Assembly: GCF_030848565.1 (NCBI RefSeq)
Contig: NZ_JAVDDV010000011.1
Coordinates: forward strand, 1 to 64,000
Direction of reading: 5' to 3'
Length of the DNA: 64,000 nt
From: Natronolimnohabitans sp. A-GB9
Lineage (GTDB): Archaea; Halobacteriota; Halobacteria; Halobacteriales; Natrialbaceae
The translations under genes were made by a program, and so were the position numbers. Below the pieces are notes generated by a model that was given only the letters and a program-made list of their open reading frames with translations, ran no database searches and was not told the DNA's origin. Of the stretch, positions 18,034 to 25,422 are shown piece by piece (position 1 is the stretch's first letter; every line of letters starts with the position of its first letter).

Positions 18034-18048
18034 AGTACGAGGCGTACT
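18034..18048. promoter_or_regulatory. 15-bp palindrome before membrane-protein gene
   Basis: AGTACGAGGCGTACT: 6-bp arms around AGG, ending 8 nt before the ATG at 18057. The position fits an operator at the transcription start of a leaderless gene; the divergent winged-helix protein at 17515 is the nearest candidate binder. Confidence 0.45.
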
Positions 18049-18056
18049 ATTTTCAC

Positions 18057-18461
18057 ATGTTCAGAACAATTATTGGTCTCCTCGGAGTCATCATCGCACT
18101 GTTTCCAGCGAAGATTCGCTACCTCTATGAACAGGTCGCTCTCAAGAACCCTGACGAGGTCAACGCGAAGCCCTGGTTCACTCCTGCGATTAGAGCAGAG
18201 GGCCTCCTATTCGTGCTCGTCAGCGTACTTGGAGGAAAGGCGTATCGAGTGTCTCTGTATCTCTTGGGATTGGCGGGTGCTGTTGCTCTCTTCTTCCCGC
18301 GACGCGCACTTCGAATTAGCGCGAACTATTCCTACGAGGAACCAGAGAGTATCGAATGGAGCAGGGGACTCGTACAAGCGATTCGTTGTTTCGGCGTGCT
18401 GTACCTTCTTATTGCGCTCGACGCACTGACCAGTTCGAACCGAGATCCGAACGATGCCTGA
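18057..18461 (+). CDS. Membrane protein, function unknown
   Basis: 134 aa with three to four hydrophobic segments (IIGLLGVIIALFPAKI, LLFVLVSVLGG, VSLYLLGLAGAVALFFP, LYLLIALDAL) separated by short charged loops, and a short polar C-terminus. No motif identifies a transporter family. A reversed copy of the dispersed CTGTACTTACCG element follows at 18486-18497. Confidence 0.75.
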   Translation: MFRTIIGLLGVIIALFPAKIRYLYEQVALKNPDEVNAKPWFTPAIRAEGLLFVLVSVLGGKAYRVSLYLLGLAGAVALFFPRRALRISANYSYEEPESIEWSRGLVQAIRCFGVLYLLIALDALTSSNRDPNDA

Positions 18462-18584
18462 CGGGAGAAGTGTTCCACCCTTCTCCTGTACTTACCGCAG
18501 AGAGTGCCGTCTGCTCACTCACGGCGAATCTCGAAAGTATCGGCACAGTTTGTTGTGCCTCAACAAGAGCAGAGGCACCATTCA

Positions 18585-18809
18585 ATGGGTAACACTCCAG
18601 AGCACTCCAACGACTCGAGCGATCTCTCACCAGCGCAGCGCCTTGAGCCACCGAATCCGCGACTCATCGACGCCAGCATCGCAACGATCAACGATATGGA
18701 CACGTTGCGGGCCTGCGTTGCCTACGAAAACCAGCACCAACAACGTGTCCCGATTCTCCGCCAACTCGAGGAGAGAGCCATCGAACTCCGCGCACAGGAT
18801 GATGACTAA
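18585..18809 (+). CDS. Small helical haloarchaeal plasmid protein
   Basis: 74 aa from the ATG at 18585; longer frames upstream look random. The ordered core RLIDASIATINDMDTLRACVAYENQHQQRVPILRQLEERA is two helices and recalls a family seen repeatedly on haloarchaeal plasmids. No function known. It is followed convergently by the 325-aa gene. Confidence 0.65.
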   Translation: MGNTPEHSNDSSDLSPAQRLEPPNPRLIDASIATINDMDTLRACVAYENQHQQRVPILRQLEERAIELRAQDDD

Positions 18810-18892
18810 CTCGGCACACCTGCTGACAGATTGAAGGACGACCGAGAGAGACCCTACCAGTCTCTTGCATCGTATATGATGACGAGAAAAAT

Positions 18893-19870
18893 TCAACGGT
18901 CGTCATTGTACTCCGTCCCTGCACGGAAGCTTGTGAGGTCGTCAATACGGTCTTCGAGTGCTTCGATTTCCTGTTGCAGTTCCTCGGCTTCTGTTTCCTC
19001 ACTGGTAGCAAGTCGATCCTTCAATCCTTGGAGGCGTGACTCTTTGACGTCGTCGTCGACATCTGCCTTGCGAACGTATTCGCTCTCATCGATCTCGTAG
19101 ACATCGGACTCGGTGAGCGTCGTCACCTCGAGTGCTTCGTCGACTTTCTGACGGTCAACGCTCATGACCCGCTCGGGGTCGATCCCTTCCGCCTCGAGCA
19201 TCAAGAGGACTTCTTCGTCGTCTTTGAGCGAGCGGTTGCGGCGACTCGTGCGCTGGACCGAGCCATACTGACCGGCAACAGGCCGGTCGTGATGAAGCCG
19301 TGAGAGAAGCACATCGGCGACCTCCTGGCGAAAGTCGTTGGCATCACGCTGGACATCCGACAGCAGCGTATAGAGATTTACGAGGGTGGCTGTCTCCAAG
19401 TCGGGTAGGTCGGTTACGTTGTGGCGCTCGAGTGCATCGATCAGCAGCAGGCCATCCGAGTAGACATCGAGTCCCTCTGGTTCGGTGCGGTCGTCGTCAT
19501 CAGGTTCGTGTGCCGTGTCGGCCAGTTGGGTCGTCGTCGGTCCGTCTGTCTCAGCGATTACACCCGCGTCCTCGTCGATCTCGAACCGAGGATGAACACT
19601 CAACACCGCTGGATACGGATCAGCATCTGGCGGGAGTCGGTCGAGATCGAACCCATCGTGGGCGGTCTGTATCTGATGGTAGAGTGTTTCGAACTGCTCA
19701 CGTTGGAGCGGACGCTTCTCGTTGGACTCGTCAAACTGGACGATAACGCGGTGTTCCTGGACACCTGTGATGTGGATGCGAGAGTGCGACAACGGTGTGA
19801 TTAGTGTCGCGTCCGCCGGCAGCTCATCCAGATGCTCGAGAAGCGTGTGCCAACTGACGCTAAATGGCAT
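18893..19870 (-). CDS. Conserved haloarchaeal plasmid protein, function unknown
   Basis: 325 aa, strongly acidic. Residues 1-75 form a beta-rich domain (LITPLSHSRIHITGVQEHRVIVQF), followed by an acidic linker (residues 95-135). A helical region (LLLIDALERHNVTDLP, TATLVNLYTLLSDVQRDANDFRQEVADVLLSRL) follows, and the last 80 residues are a charged coiled coil. No catalytic motif seen. The ATG at 19870 directly precedes the folded part. Confidence 0.75.
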   Translation of the reverse strand: MPFSVSWHTLLEHLDELPADATLITPLSHSRIHITGVQEHRVIVQFDESNEKRPLQREQFETLYHQIQTAHDGFDLDRLPPDADPYPAVLSVHPRFEIDEDAGVIAETDGPTTTQLADTAHEPDDDDRTEPEGLDVYSDGLLLIDALERHNVTDLPDLETATLVNLYTLLSDVQRDANDFRQEVADVLLSRLHHDRPVAGQYGSVQRTSRRNRSLKDDEEVLLMLEAEGIDPERVMSVDRQKVDEALEVTTLTESDVYEIDESEYVRKADVDDDVKESRLQGLKDRLATSEETEAEELQQEIEALEDRIDDLTSFRAGTEYNDDR

Positions 19871-20000
19871 ACACGGAAGTTACGCGTCGTCTCGACTAAA
19901 CCTTGTTCTCGACGGACAGCAGAGAATTCCTCTATCGGTTTAATCCACTAACTTCGACGGTGAATGTGTCGGTAAGTAGATCTGCTTATTGATCGAAGAG

Positions 20001-20279
20001 TTACTCCCGGAATGGTGGAACGAGATTAAAAGCACCGGCTGCCACTACAAGCCCAAGTGAAACCAAACCGACGCCGAATAGAACTCCTGTCGTAGAGGAC
20101 GCAAGTATCACTTGGGTGCCTGCACCTATGAACAAGAGCGCAAATCCGAGAAGAAATACGGTTCCAAATACATCAATAAGTGCGTCCTTGACAGCAGTTT
20201 GAACAACGGTATAGAGTTCGTCTTGAGTGAGTCCTGTTATCTCACCGCCATCTGTTTCTCTGTCTGAATCTGTCTCCAT
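20001..20279 (-). CDS. Small membrane protein with two helices
   Basis: 92 aa. A polar acidic N-terminus (METDSDRETDGGEI) and an amphipathic helix (DELYTVVQTAVKDALIDVF) precede two hydrophobic helices (VFLLGFALLFIGAGTQVIL and VLFGVGLVSLGLVVAAGAF). The TATA-like ACTTAAACC on the minus strand lies about 21-30 nt before the ATG and is part of the target duplication of the adjacent MITE. Confidence 0.75.
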   Translation of the reverse strand: METDSDRETDGGEITGLTQDELYTVVQTAVKDALIDVFGTVFLLGFALLFIGAGTQVILASSTTGVLFGVGLVSLGLVVAAGAFNLVPPFRE

Positions 20280-20299
20280 ACTGTTGATTATATCTTACT

Positions 20300-20496
20300 G
20301 GTTTAAGTATGGCGGTGGTGCAGAAGTCTTCACAGGCCTTGTACTTCCAGAATCTGATTTTCTGAATGGGAAAATTTCAACCCTGTTTGGAATGGTTCTA
20401 TTGCAGCGTTTGGCCCCTGTTCATATAGTGGGTGCTATTAGAGATCCGCCGAGTTAGACCTTGAGACTAGTTCTGCACCACCGCCGGTTTAAGTAT
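20300..20496. mobile_element. Non-autonomous MITE with 15-bp inverted ends and 11-bp target duplication
   Basis: The element is 20311-20485 (175 bp). Its ends are GGCGGTGGTGCAGAA and the exact complement, TTCTGCACCACCGCC, with weaker similarity further in. GGTTTAAGTAT occurs immediately outside both ends (20300-20310 and 20486-20496), a perfect 11-bp duplication, as expected for some IS4-type transposases. No open frame inside. The parent IS is not in this window. Confidence 0.85.
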
Positions 20497-20603
20497 ATTA
20501 GAGTACACTTTCTGGTCCGACATGTACCTGTTCTGTACTGAACGCTCATTACGCATTCAGGTAGGCGTGTTACCGCTTATTTGATATACTCATATCACAC
20601 CAC

Positions 20604-20650
20604 GATTCGGGTTGCTCACAGCCAGTAGTCGTTTGCTGCCGGGCTTTCGC
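20604..20650 (+). repeat. 47-nt dispersed element (copy 2)
   Basis: Related to 13642-13688 at about 80 percent of positions, with the same end GCTGCCGGGCTTTCGC; the inner palindrome is degraded. It lies 70 nt before the PadR gene. Confidence 0.55.
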
Positions 20651-20719
20651 CAATTGTATTTCCGATCGAGAAAGTCTATGTTCAATATAATTAACCCCGC
20701 TGCAGCCATAGACCAGAAT

Positions 20720-21010
20720 ATGTACGACTTGACTGGCTTTCAACGCGACTTGCTCTATGCAATCGCCGGCCATGAGGAGCCACACGGACTCGCGATCAAA
20801 GATGAACTCGAGAACTACTACGAGAAAGACATTCACGCTGGACGACTGTATCCAAACCTCGATACACTCGTCGACAAAGGACTCGTCGATAAAGGGACGG
20901 TCGATCGGCGAACGAACTACTACACACTAACGCGTCGGGGTCGACGCGAGACCGAAGCACGCCGCGAATGGGAACAACAGTATGTTGGTGAGCTGCTCGT
21001 AGACTCATAG
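20720..21010 (+). CDS. PadR-family winged-helix transcriptional regulator
   Basis: 96 aa from the ATG at 20720; in-frame starts at 20678 and 20612 would add unlike residues. It is a close paralogue of the regulator at 9711: MYDLTGFQRDLLYAIAGHEE, GRLYPNLDTLVDKGLVDKG, DRRTNYYTLTRRGRRETEARREW. Expected to bind a palindromic operator as a dimer; the target is unknown. Confidence 0.9.
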   Translation: MYDLTGFQRDLLYAIAGHEEPHGLAIKDELENYYEKDIHAGRLYPNLDTLVDKGLVDKGTVDRRTNYYTLTRRGRRETEARREWEQQYVGELLVDS

Positions 21011-21254
21011 CCCAAATACCGTCAAGCAGATTTTCTAAGCGGTCACTCGAGCCCGAAAGCCGTCTCCGTGCTGTCTTATCCGACATTTTCGTAGCCAGTA
21101 AGTCAGCACCAGTTGCCATGCTCGCTCTGAATTTCGACATCCGCTGACTAACGAGCTTACAACTGCTCGAGTCTGGCGTGTTTTTTGAGACCCGCTGAGG
21201 GGCGGAGGTCTTCTCGAGTTCAGTTCGATTCGATTCGAGAAGCAGTGATCAAAC

Positions 21255-22190
21255 ATGGCTACGAGCAGCAGCACCCGGGAGACGTTCGACGATTCGGACA
21301 CCCGGCACGACGAGATGCACAGTACGATCGAAGCATGGATTCAGGACCTCGTCAATGAGGTCAATTCCGCCGTCTCGAGCGAGCAATTCAAACAATGGTT
21401 GGATGTCCAGAGTCGCTTCCACGACTACTCTTACCGAAATACGCTGTTGATCAAACTCCAGTGTCCCCACGCAACGCGCGTTGCTGGCTACCGAACGTGG
21501 CAGAACGAGTTCGATCGGCACGTGAGTGAGGGTGAAAAAGCAATCTGGATCTGGGCACCGATTATCGCGAAACAGTGTCCTGAATGCGGAAACTCGCCAT
21601 CGTACCACGAACGTAGCGACTGTGAGTATAACGACACTGAGCCTGACGACTGGAACAAGGGACTCGTGGGCTTTCGACCCGCGCCGGTCTTCGATATCTC
21701 GCAGACAAAAGGCGAACCACTTCCAGAACTCGAGACCGAAGCGAACGGCAACGCCGGCGAATTGATCCCAGCACTCCTCGAGGCGGCGTCCTCGCTCGAG
21801 GTAGCTGTCGAGTTCGTGTCTCCTCGAAAGTGGTCTCACGGCAGCGCCAAGGGCGTCTGTCAGTATCGCCTGGAGAAGCAGCCACTCGTGGAAGTCCGCG
21901 ATCGTGAAAACGAGGCAGATCTCGCCGTCACACTCGTTCACGAGTACGCGCACGCACTGCTGCACGGTGGTATCGATACTGAAGACGAACGGTCGAAACG
22001 CGAACTCGAGGCTGAAGCCGTTGCCTACATCGTCGGTCGGTATTTCGGGCTGGACACGAGTGGGTCAGCGTTCTACCTCGCCGCGTGGGAGGGGGACGAA
22101 CCGAAGACGATCCTCGATCGACTCGAGCGGATTAGTTCGACCGCCCAGGAGATCATCGACGTTGTCGACGAGGTGATGGCTGATGACTGA
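21255..22190 (+). CDS. ArdC-like antirestriction/ssDNA-binding protein with zincin domain
   Basis: 311 aa. Residues 20-150 resemble the ArdC N-terminal domain (FKQWLDVQSRFHDYSYRNTLLI, RVAGYRTWQNEF, WIWAPI) with a CPEC-containing insert. The C-terminal part has the metal motif HEYAH (229-233) plus a downstream acidic helix (ELEAEAVAYIVGRYFGLDTSG), the zincin layout of ArdC and DUF955 proteins. ArdC proteins protect incoming plasmid DNA from restriction after conjugation. It overlaps the HalOD1 gene by 8 nt; a decayed copy of the same pair is at 27809-28086. A T-run and inverted repeat (AGACC/GGTCT) lie upstream near 21188. Confidence 0.85.
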   Translation: MATSSSTRETFDDSDTRHDEMHSTIEAWIQDLVNEVNSAVSSEQFKQWLDVQSRFHDYSYRNTLLIKLQCPHATRVAGYRTWQNEFDRHVSEGEKAIWIWAPIIAKQCPECGNSPSYHERSDCEYNDTEPDDWNKGLVGFRPAPVFDISQTKGEPLPELETEANGNAGELIPALLEAASSLEVAVEFVSPRKWSHGSAKGVCQYRLEKQPLVEVRDRENEADLAVTLVHEYAHALLHGGIDTEDERSKRELEAEAVAYIVGRYFGLDTSGSAFYLAAWEGDEPKTILDRLERISSTAQEIIDVVDEVMADD

Positions 22191-22401
22191 CGAGCCGCTT
22201 CTGCTCGAGATTGTTCATGCGCTCGAAGAGCAGGGTCTCGCTCGTGACGAATACCAACTGCAGCGAGTGATCGACGTCGAAGCCCTCGAGCGGGTCGTGG
22301 ACTCGACGGGTCCACAGACCGATCTCGAGATTTGGTTCTCGGTTGGTGAATTCCGTGTGGTAGTGACACCATCCGATGTGGCCGCGGTCAAAACTTCGTA
22401 G
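22183..22401 (+). CDS. HalOD1 output domain protein, coupled to the ArdC-like gene
   Basis: 72 aa. The ATG lies inside the end of the ArdC-like gene. The HalOD1 pattern is complete: LVHDEYQ-type start (LARDEYQLQRVIDVEALERVVDS) and LEIWFSVGEFRVVVTPSDVAAV. It is a paralogue of the 83-aa protein at 10921. The same gene order recurs as a relic at 27809-28086, so the pairing is conserved. Confidence 0.8.
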   Translation: MTDEPLLLEIVHALEEQGLARDEYQLQRVIDVEALERVVDSTGPQTDLEIWFSVGEFRVVVTPSDVAAVKTS

Positions 22402-22465
22402 AACGGGACGCCAAAACAAGGCTGTCATAGACTATTTGATCTGTTGAGCTGGTAATCGCAATGAA

Positions 22466-22493
22466 TGATAAGTACAGGTGAAGGCGTTACCGG
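22466..22493 (+). repeat. Dispersed intergenic repeat (copy)
   Basis: Begins TGATAAGTACAGGTG and ends CGTTACCGG; 65 nt after the HalOD1 stop. The first half has lost the CGG of the other copies, so the inverted ends are imperfect. Confidence 0.65.
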
Positions 22494-22625
22494 AGCAACA
22501 TCCAAGGCCCCAGCTATTCTTGATCCTACCACTCAAATACCGGAATATACGATACCAACCATACTAGATAACCGGTTAACACGTAATATAACTCACAAAT
22601 AATCAGGAGGGGATCCTGACCGTAG

Positions 22626-23663
22626 TCACTCTACGGTTGAGTCGTCAGAATCACTTTCTTCTTCGTTGCTGCCATCTTCGTCAACGTTTTCCTTGCCACT
22701 CCCATCAGCGATTCCCTCCTCAGAGATCATATCCAATGTCGTTTGCTGCTCATCTGGGATATGATCCTCATCAACATCCTCGAGAACATCCTCAACCCGA
22801 CTCTCACGCACCGTCTGGGTGATTTGCAACACCTCCGAAATATGATCATGTGAGAACTCGTACGTCAGGTCCTCTATGTGATCACACGCACCGATCTCCT
22901 GCAAGTAATAGAGTACTCGATTAACTCTGTCAGGAGGCAGGTTAAACACCGGTGCAAAATGATCTCGGACCTGATTCACACTCACCTGCACTGGATCTTC
23001 ATATCCCATCGACTGTTCACCCCAAATCCCGCAGATGGCAACCGCAAGGATCTCTTTCTCCATCTGCTCAGTCAATACGAATTCCTCCTTCGGGTTCTCA
23101 GGTAGTTCAATCCCCCTATCGAATCGATTCTGGAGACGACCTGATTTGAATTCACCAGCCACCCGGCGTAACTGCCCACCGAAGTCCTGAGTGAGAACCG
23201 CTGCTTCTTCCTCAAGTCTCTCAAGTTGCTCTTGGCAGTTTTCCCACTCGTTCCGACATTGACCTACCCAATCATCATCGATGTCGTGATAGACAATGCA
23301 ACGGTCAATCGTCTGGACTGACCCATCATACGGTGTCTTCTCACGTACATTCGCATTCTTGAGTTCTTCTTCCACACCGTCGATGGTGAGTTCATTACAC
23401 CGCCGCATCTGCTTGATGTGTCTATCCCCGATATTATTTCCAGATTTGATCTCGACAAGCAGGCAGGTGTCTCCATCGTACAGCACGAAATCCGGCTCTG
23501 AATTGACGCCAGAGTATGAATCGTTGATTTCTCCGAACTTGATCGGCATGCGCCATCCAAGATCAGCAAGGCAAGGAGATGCACGAGCTGTCATGGCGCT
23601 AAAGAATAGATTATAGGTTTGTTTTTCTCTAAATTGCCGATCGACTTCTGGCGACTCCGACAT
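22626..23663 (-). CDS. PD-(D/E)XK nuclease-domain protein, second gene of a two-gene operon
   Basis: 345 aa. PDFVLYDGDTCLLVEIKSG (residues 57-75) is a textbook PD-(D/E)XK site: Asp58, Glu71, Lys73. The middle holds a helical region with a charged coiled coil (ENCQEQLERLEEEAAVL). Residues 200-275 (EKEILAVAICGIWGE, VNQVRDHFAPVFNLPPDRVNRVLYYLQEIG) look like a winged helix. The last 60 residues are an acidic tail. Its ATG is 5 nt after the stop of the 385-aa gene, so the two are co-transcribed. It resembles no characterised restriction enzyme I can name; a defence role is inferred from the architecture and the accessory location. Confidence 0.8.
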   Translation of the reverse strand: MSESPEVDRQFREKQTYNLFFSAMTARASPCLADLGWRMPIKFGEINDSYSGVNSEPDFVLYDGDTCLLVEIKSGNNIGDRHIKQMRRCNELTIDGVEEELKNANVREKTPYDGSVQTIDRCIVYHDIDDDWVGQCRNEWENCQEQLERLEEEAAVLTQDFGGQLRRVAGEFKSGRLQNRFDRGIELPENPKEEFVLTEQMEKEILAVAICGIWGEQSMGYEDPVQVSVNQVRDHFAPVFNLPPDRVNRVLYYLQEIGACDHIEDLTYEFSHDHISEVLQITQTVRESRVEDVLEDVDEDHIPDEQQTTLDMISEEGIADGSGKENVDEDGSNEEESDSDDSTVE

Positions 23664-23668
23664 TTCTA

Positions 23669-24826
23669 TTATGGTGCCGCAACAGGATTCTCGACTTTCT
23701 CTTGGGAGTATGTCGAGTCGTATTCGTAAATCTGCTGTACAATGTCTCTGAGACTCATCGCAGTTGCTGGCTCACGGGGATAGATGATGATGTCCGGAGG
23801 CTCTACAGCAAGATCAAAAATCTCCTCATGCTGAGTATCGTATACTCGTAGCGTATTTTCATCCCGCTGGCCGAATTTATATTGTGGACCGTTCAGGACG
23901 TTTTCCTTCAACTCCTCAATCAATGAGTAATCTGTCTCATTGTCTCGATCGGGATCCGTGAGTTCGATAGCTGTGAACCCGTCTACCGAAAACCCGTTCT
24001 CGAAGCTGTTGTGCTTTGGAGCGTGATCAATTTCGAAATTCGCCTTATCCAGTTCCTGGTATTCCTCAGAAACGCTTAGCAACGTCTCAACTGCCTTGTC
24101 TTGTGATCCATCAACTACCGACTGGAATGATAGACGCCCATCGTTTGTACTCGCTCCCTGAATTGCAGCTTCGGGACTGTTTGTTTGGTCGAACTCAATC
24201 CGAGTGGGTTTCGCATTGAAATACTTCTCTGCTTTCTCGAGATCGTTCCTGCGTCCACCATGGAAGCGAAGTGTTGCGTGTCTGTCCGCGTAGGGCGCAT
24301 GATATTGTGAGGTGAATCCTGAAATATAGGAGTCTTGGATGATATCCTCTTGCGTGAGGGCATCAAGGTACTCGGACGATAGGTACAACCGTTCAACCTG
24401 TGGGAGGTATTTGATTAGTTTCTCTATCGTCTTTTCTCGCCACTCTTGACGCACAGTTGTGAGAACCCAAATGTACTCTCCCTGCTGAATCCAAACAGAG
24501 TCGTCGGTCCTCGATTTTTCGGGCGTGGTGATATTGACGATCGCTGTTTCGTCATCTACGACTTCTTCTGAGAAGGTGTGCTTCGCTACGTAATTCTGTG
24601 CATGTCCACTAATTCGCCCACTCTTCGTGATCTGATTAATGTAGTCGTCGAGTGATCCAATCTCGTATCCCTGGTTGTCTAAGAGATAGAGATTGAGGTC
24701 CGTGGACTTCCCGCTCCGGTGTTCCTTCTCCTCTTGATCATCTTTAGAGGTTACTACATGCTCAATGAGCTCTCGGAGGATTTCTCGCTTGCTCATTTGG
24801 CGGTACCGGTCGGGGTCAAGATCCAT
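23669..24826 (-). CDS. Unknown protein, first gene of the PD-(D/E)XK operon
   Basis: 385 aa, acidic, no membrane segment. The N-terminus (SKREILRELIEHVV, DLNLYLLDNQGYEIGSLDDYINQITKSGRISGHAQNYVAKHTF) could be a small helical DNA-binding module. The remainder is alpha/beta with strands such as YIWVLTTVRQEW, VERLYLSSEYLDAL and TLRFHGGRRNDLEKAEKYF, and a late strand DIIIYPREPATAMSLRDIVQQIY. No Walker, HxH or nuclease motif. Both this and the nuclease gene are less GC rich than their neighbours, suggesting import as a unit. It may be the sensor or specificity component. Confidence 0.75.
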   Translation of the reverse strand: MDLDPDRYRQMSKREILRELIEHVVTSKDDQEEKEHRSGKSTDLNLYLLDNQGYEIGSLDDYINQITKSGRISGHAQNYVAKHTFSEEVVDDETAIVNITTPEKSRTDDSVWIQQGEYIWVLTTVRQEWREKTIEKLIKYLPQVERLYLSSEYLDALTQEDIIQDSYISGFTSQYHAPYADRHATLRFHGGRRNDLEKAEKYFNAKPTRIEFDQTNSPEAAIQGASTNDGRLSFQSVVDGSQDKAVETLLSVSEEYQELDKANFEIDHAPKHNSFENGFSVDGFTAIELTDPDRDNETDYSLIEELKENVLNGPQYKFGQRDENTLRVYDTQHEEIFDLAVEPPDIIIYPREPATAMSLRDIVQQIYEYDSTYSQEKVENPVAAP

Positions 24827-25015
24827 TGTCGTGGTTCAGTGGGTGGTGTTTTAGGTTCGGTACTCTTAGGTTCAGGGATTTTCTGCCGGTCTATGTAATA
24901 GTTTGAGAAACAGGCACATAGAGGTGAGCCTTGGAATGGAAGTAAAACTACCTGCTCCCGTGTAACCTCAACGATAGCCGATCGGCTAAAGCAATCAGTG
25001 TGTCGTATAGAGGAC

Positions 25016-25222
25016 TCAATTACCATCTGACCAGTCTGGCTCATCATGATGGTTCACCACGACGTGAACAAGAAGATAGAGTGGCAAGAGGAAGATTACC
25101 AATAGAGAGACACTGCCACCAATATCCCGAAAGACTTGGTTTGTATCAACTGTGACGGTTTCGAGAGCGATTACAGCCAATAAAAAAGTGATGAGCGCGA
25201 GGAACCAATCTGTTCTATCCAT
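25016..25222 (-). CDS. Small two-helix membrane protein
   Basis: 68 aa: a basic/polar start (MDRTDW), hydrophobic helices FLALITFLLAVIALETV and VSLLVIFLLPLYLLVHVVV, and an acidic tail HHDEPDWSDGN. It points the same way as the nuclease operon but is separated from it by about 190 nt. Function unknown. Confidence 0.65.
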   Translation of the reverse strand: MDRTDWFLALITFLLAVIALETVTVDTNQVFRDIGGSVSLLVIFLLPLYLLVHVVVNHHDEPDWSDGN

Positions 25223-25422
25223 AATTCAATTCACTAACAACATATGTTACAAATATTTCGATTCGGCAAATACGCAGATCCGTTTATCGGTCGATTCATC
25301 AAGAAATATTGGTAATTAAATTCATGAGAGTTAGTCTGTGACTCTCCCTGTCAAAACTACTAGCCATGTGATGACTTCACTGAACAGGAAAATTTAGGAT
25401 CAAGTGCTTCGTTCTGGTCGAC

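Noticed and set aside
21188-21215. Inverted repeat AGACC...GGTCT with T-run before the ArdC-like gene as a GGGTG-loop hairpin
   Set aside because: The position is right but the loop (TGAGGGG) lacks GGGTG and the pairing is interrupted; at most a distant variant.
24793-25047. 84-codon minus-strand frame overlapping the start of the 385-aa gene
   Set aside because: Overlaps a better supported start, Pro/Thr-rich end and no promoter evidence.
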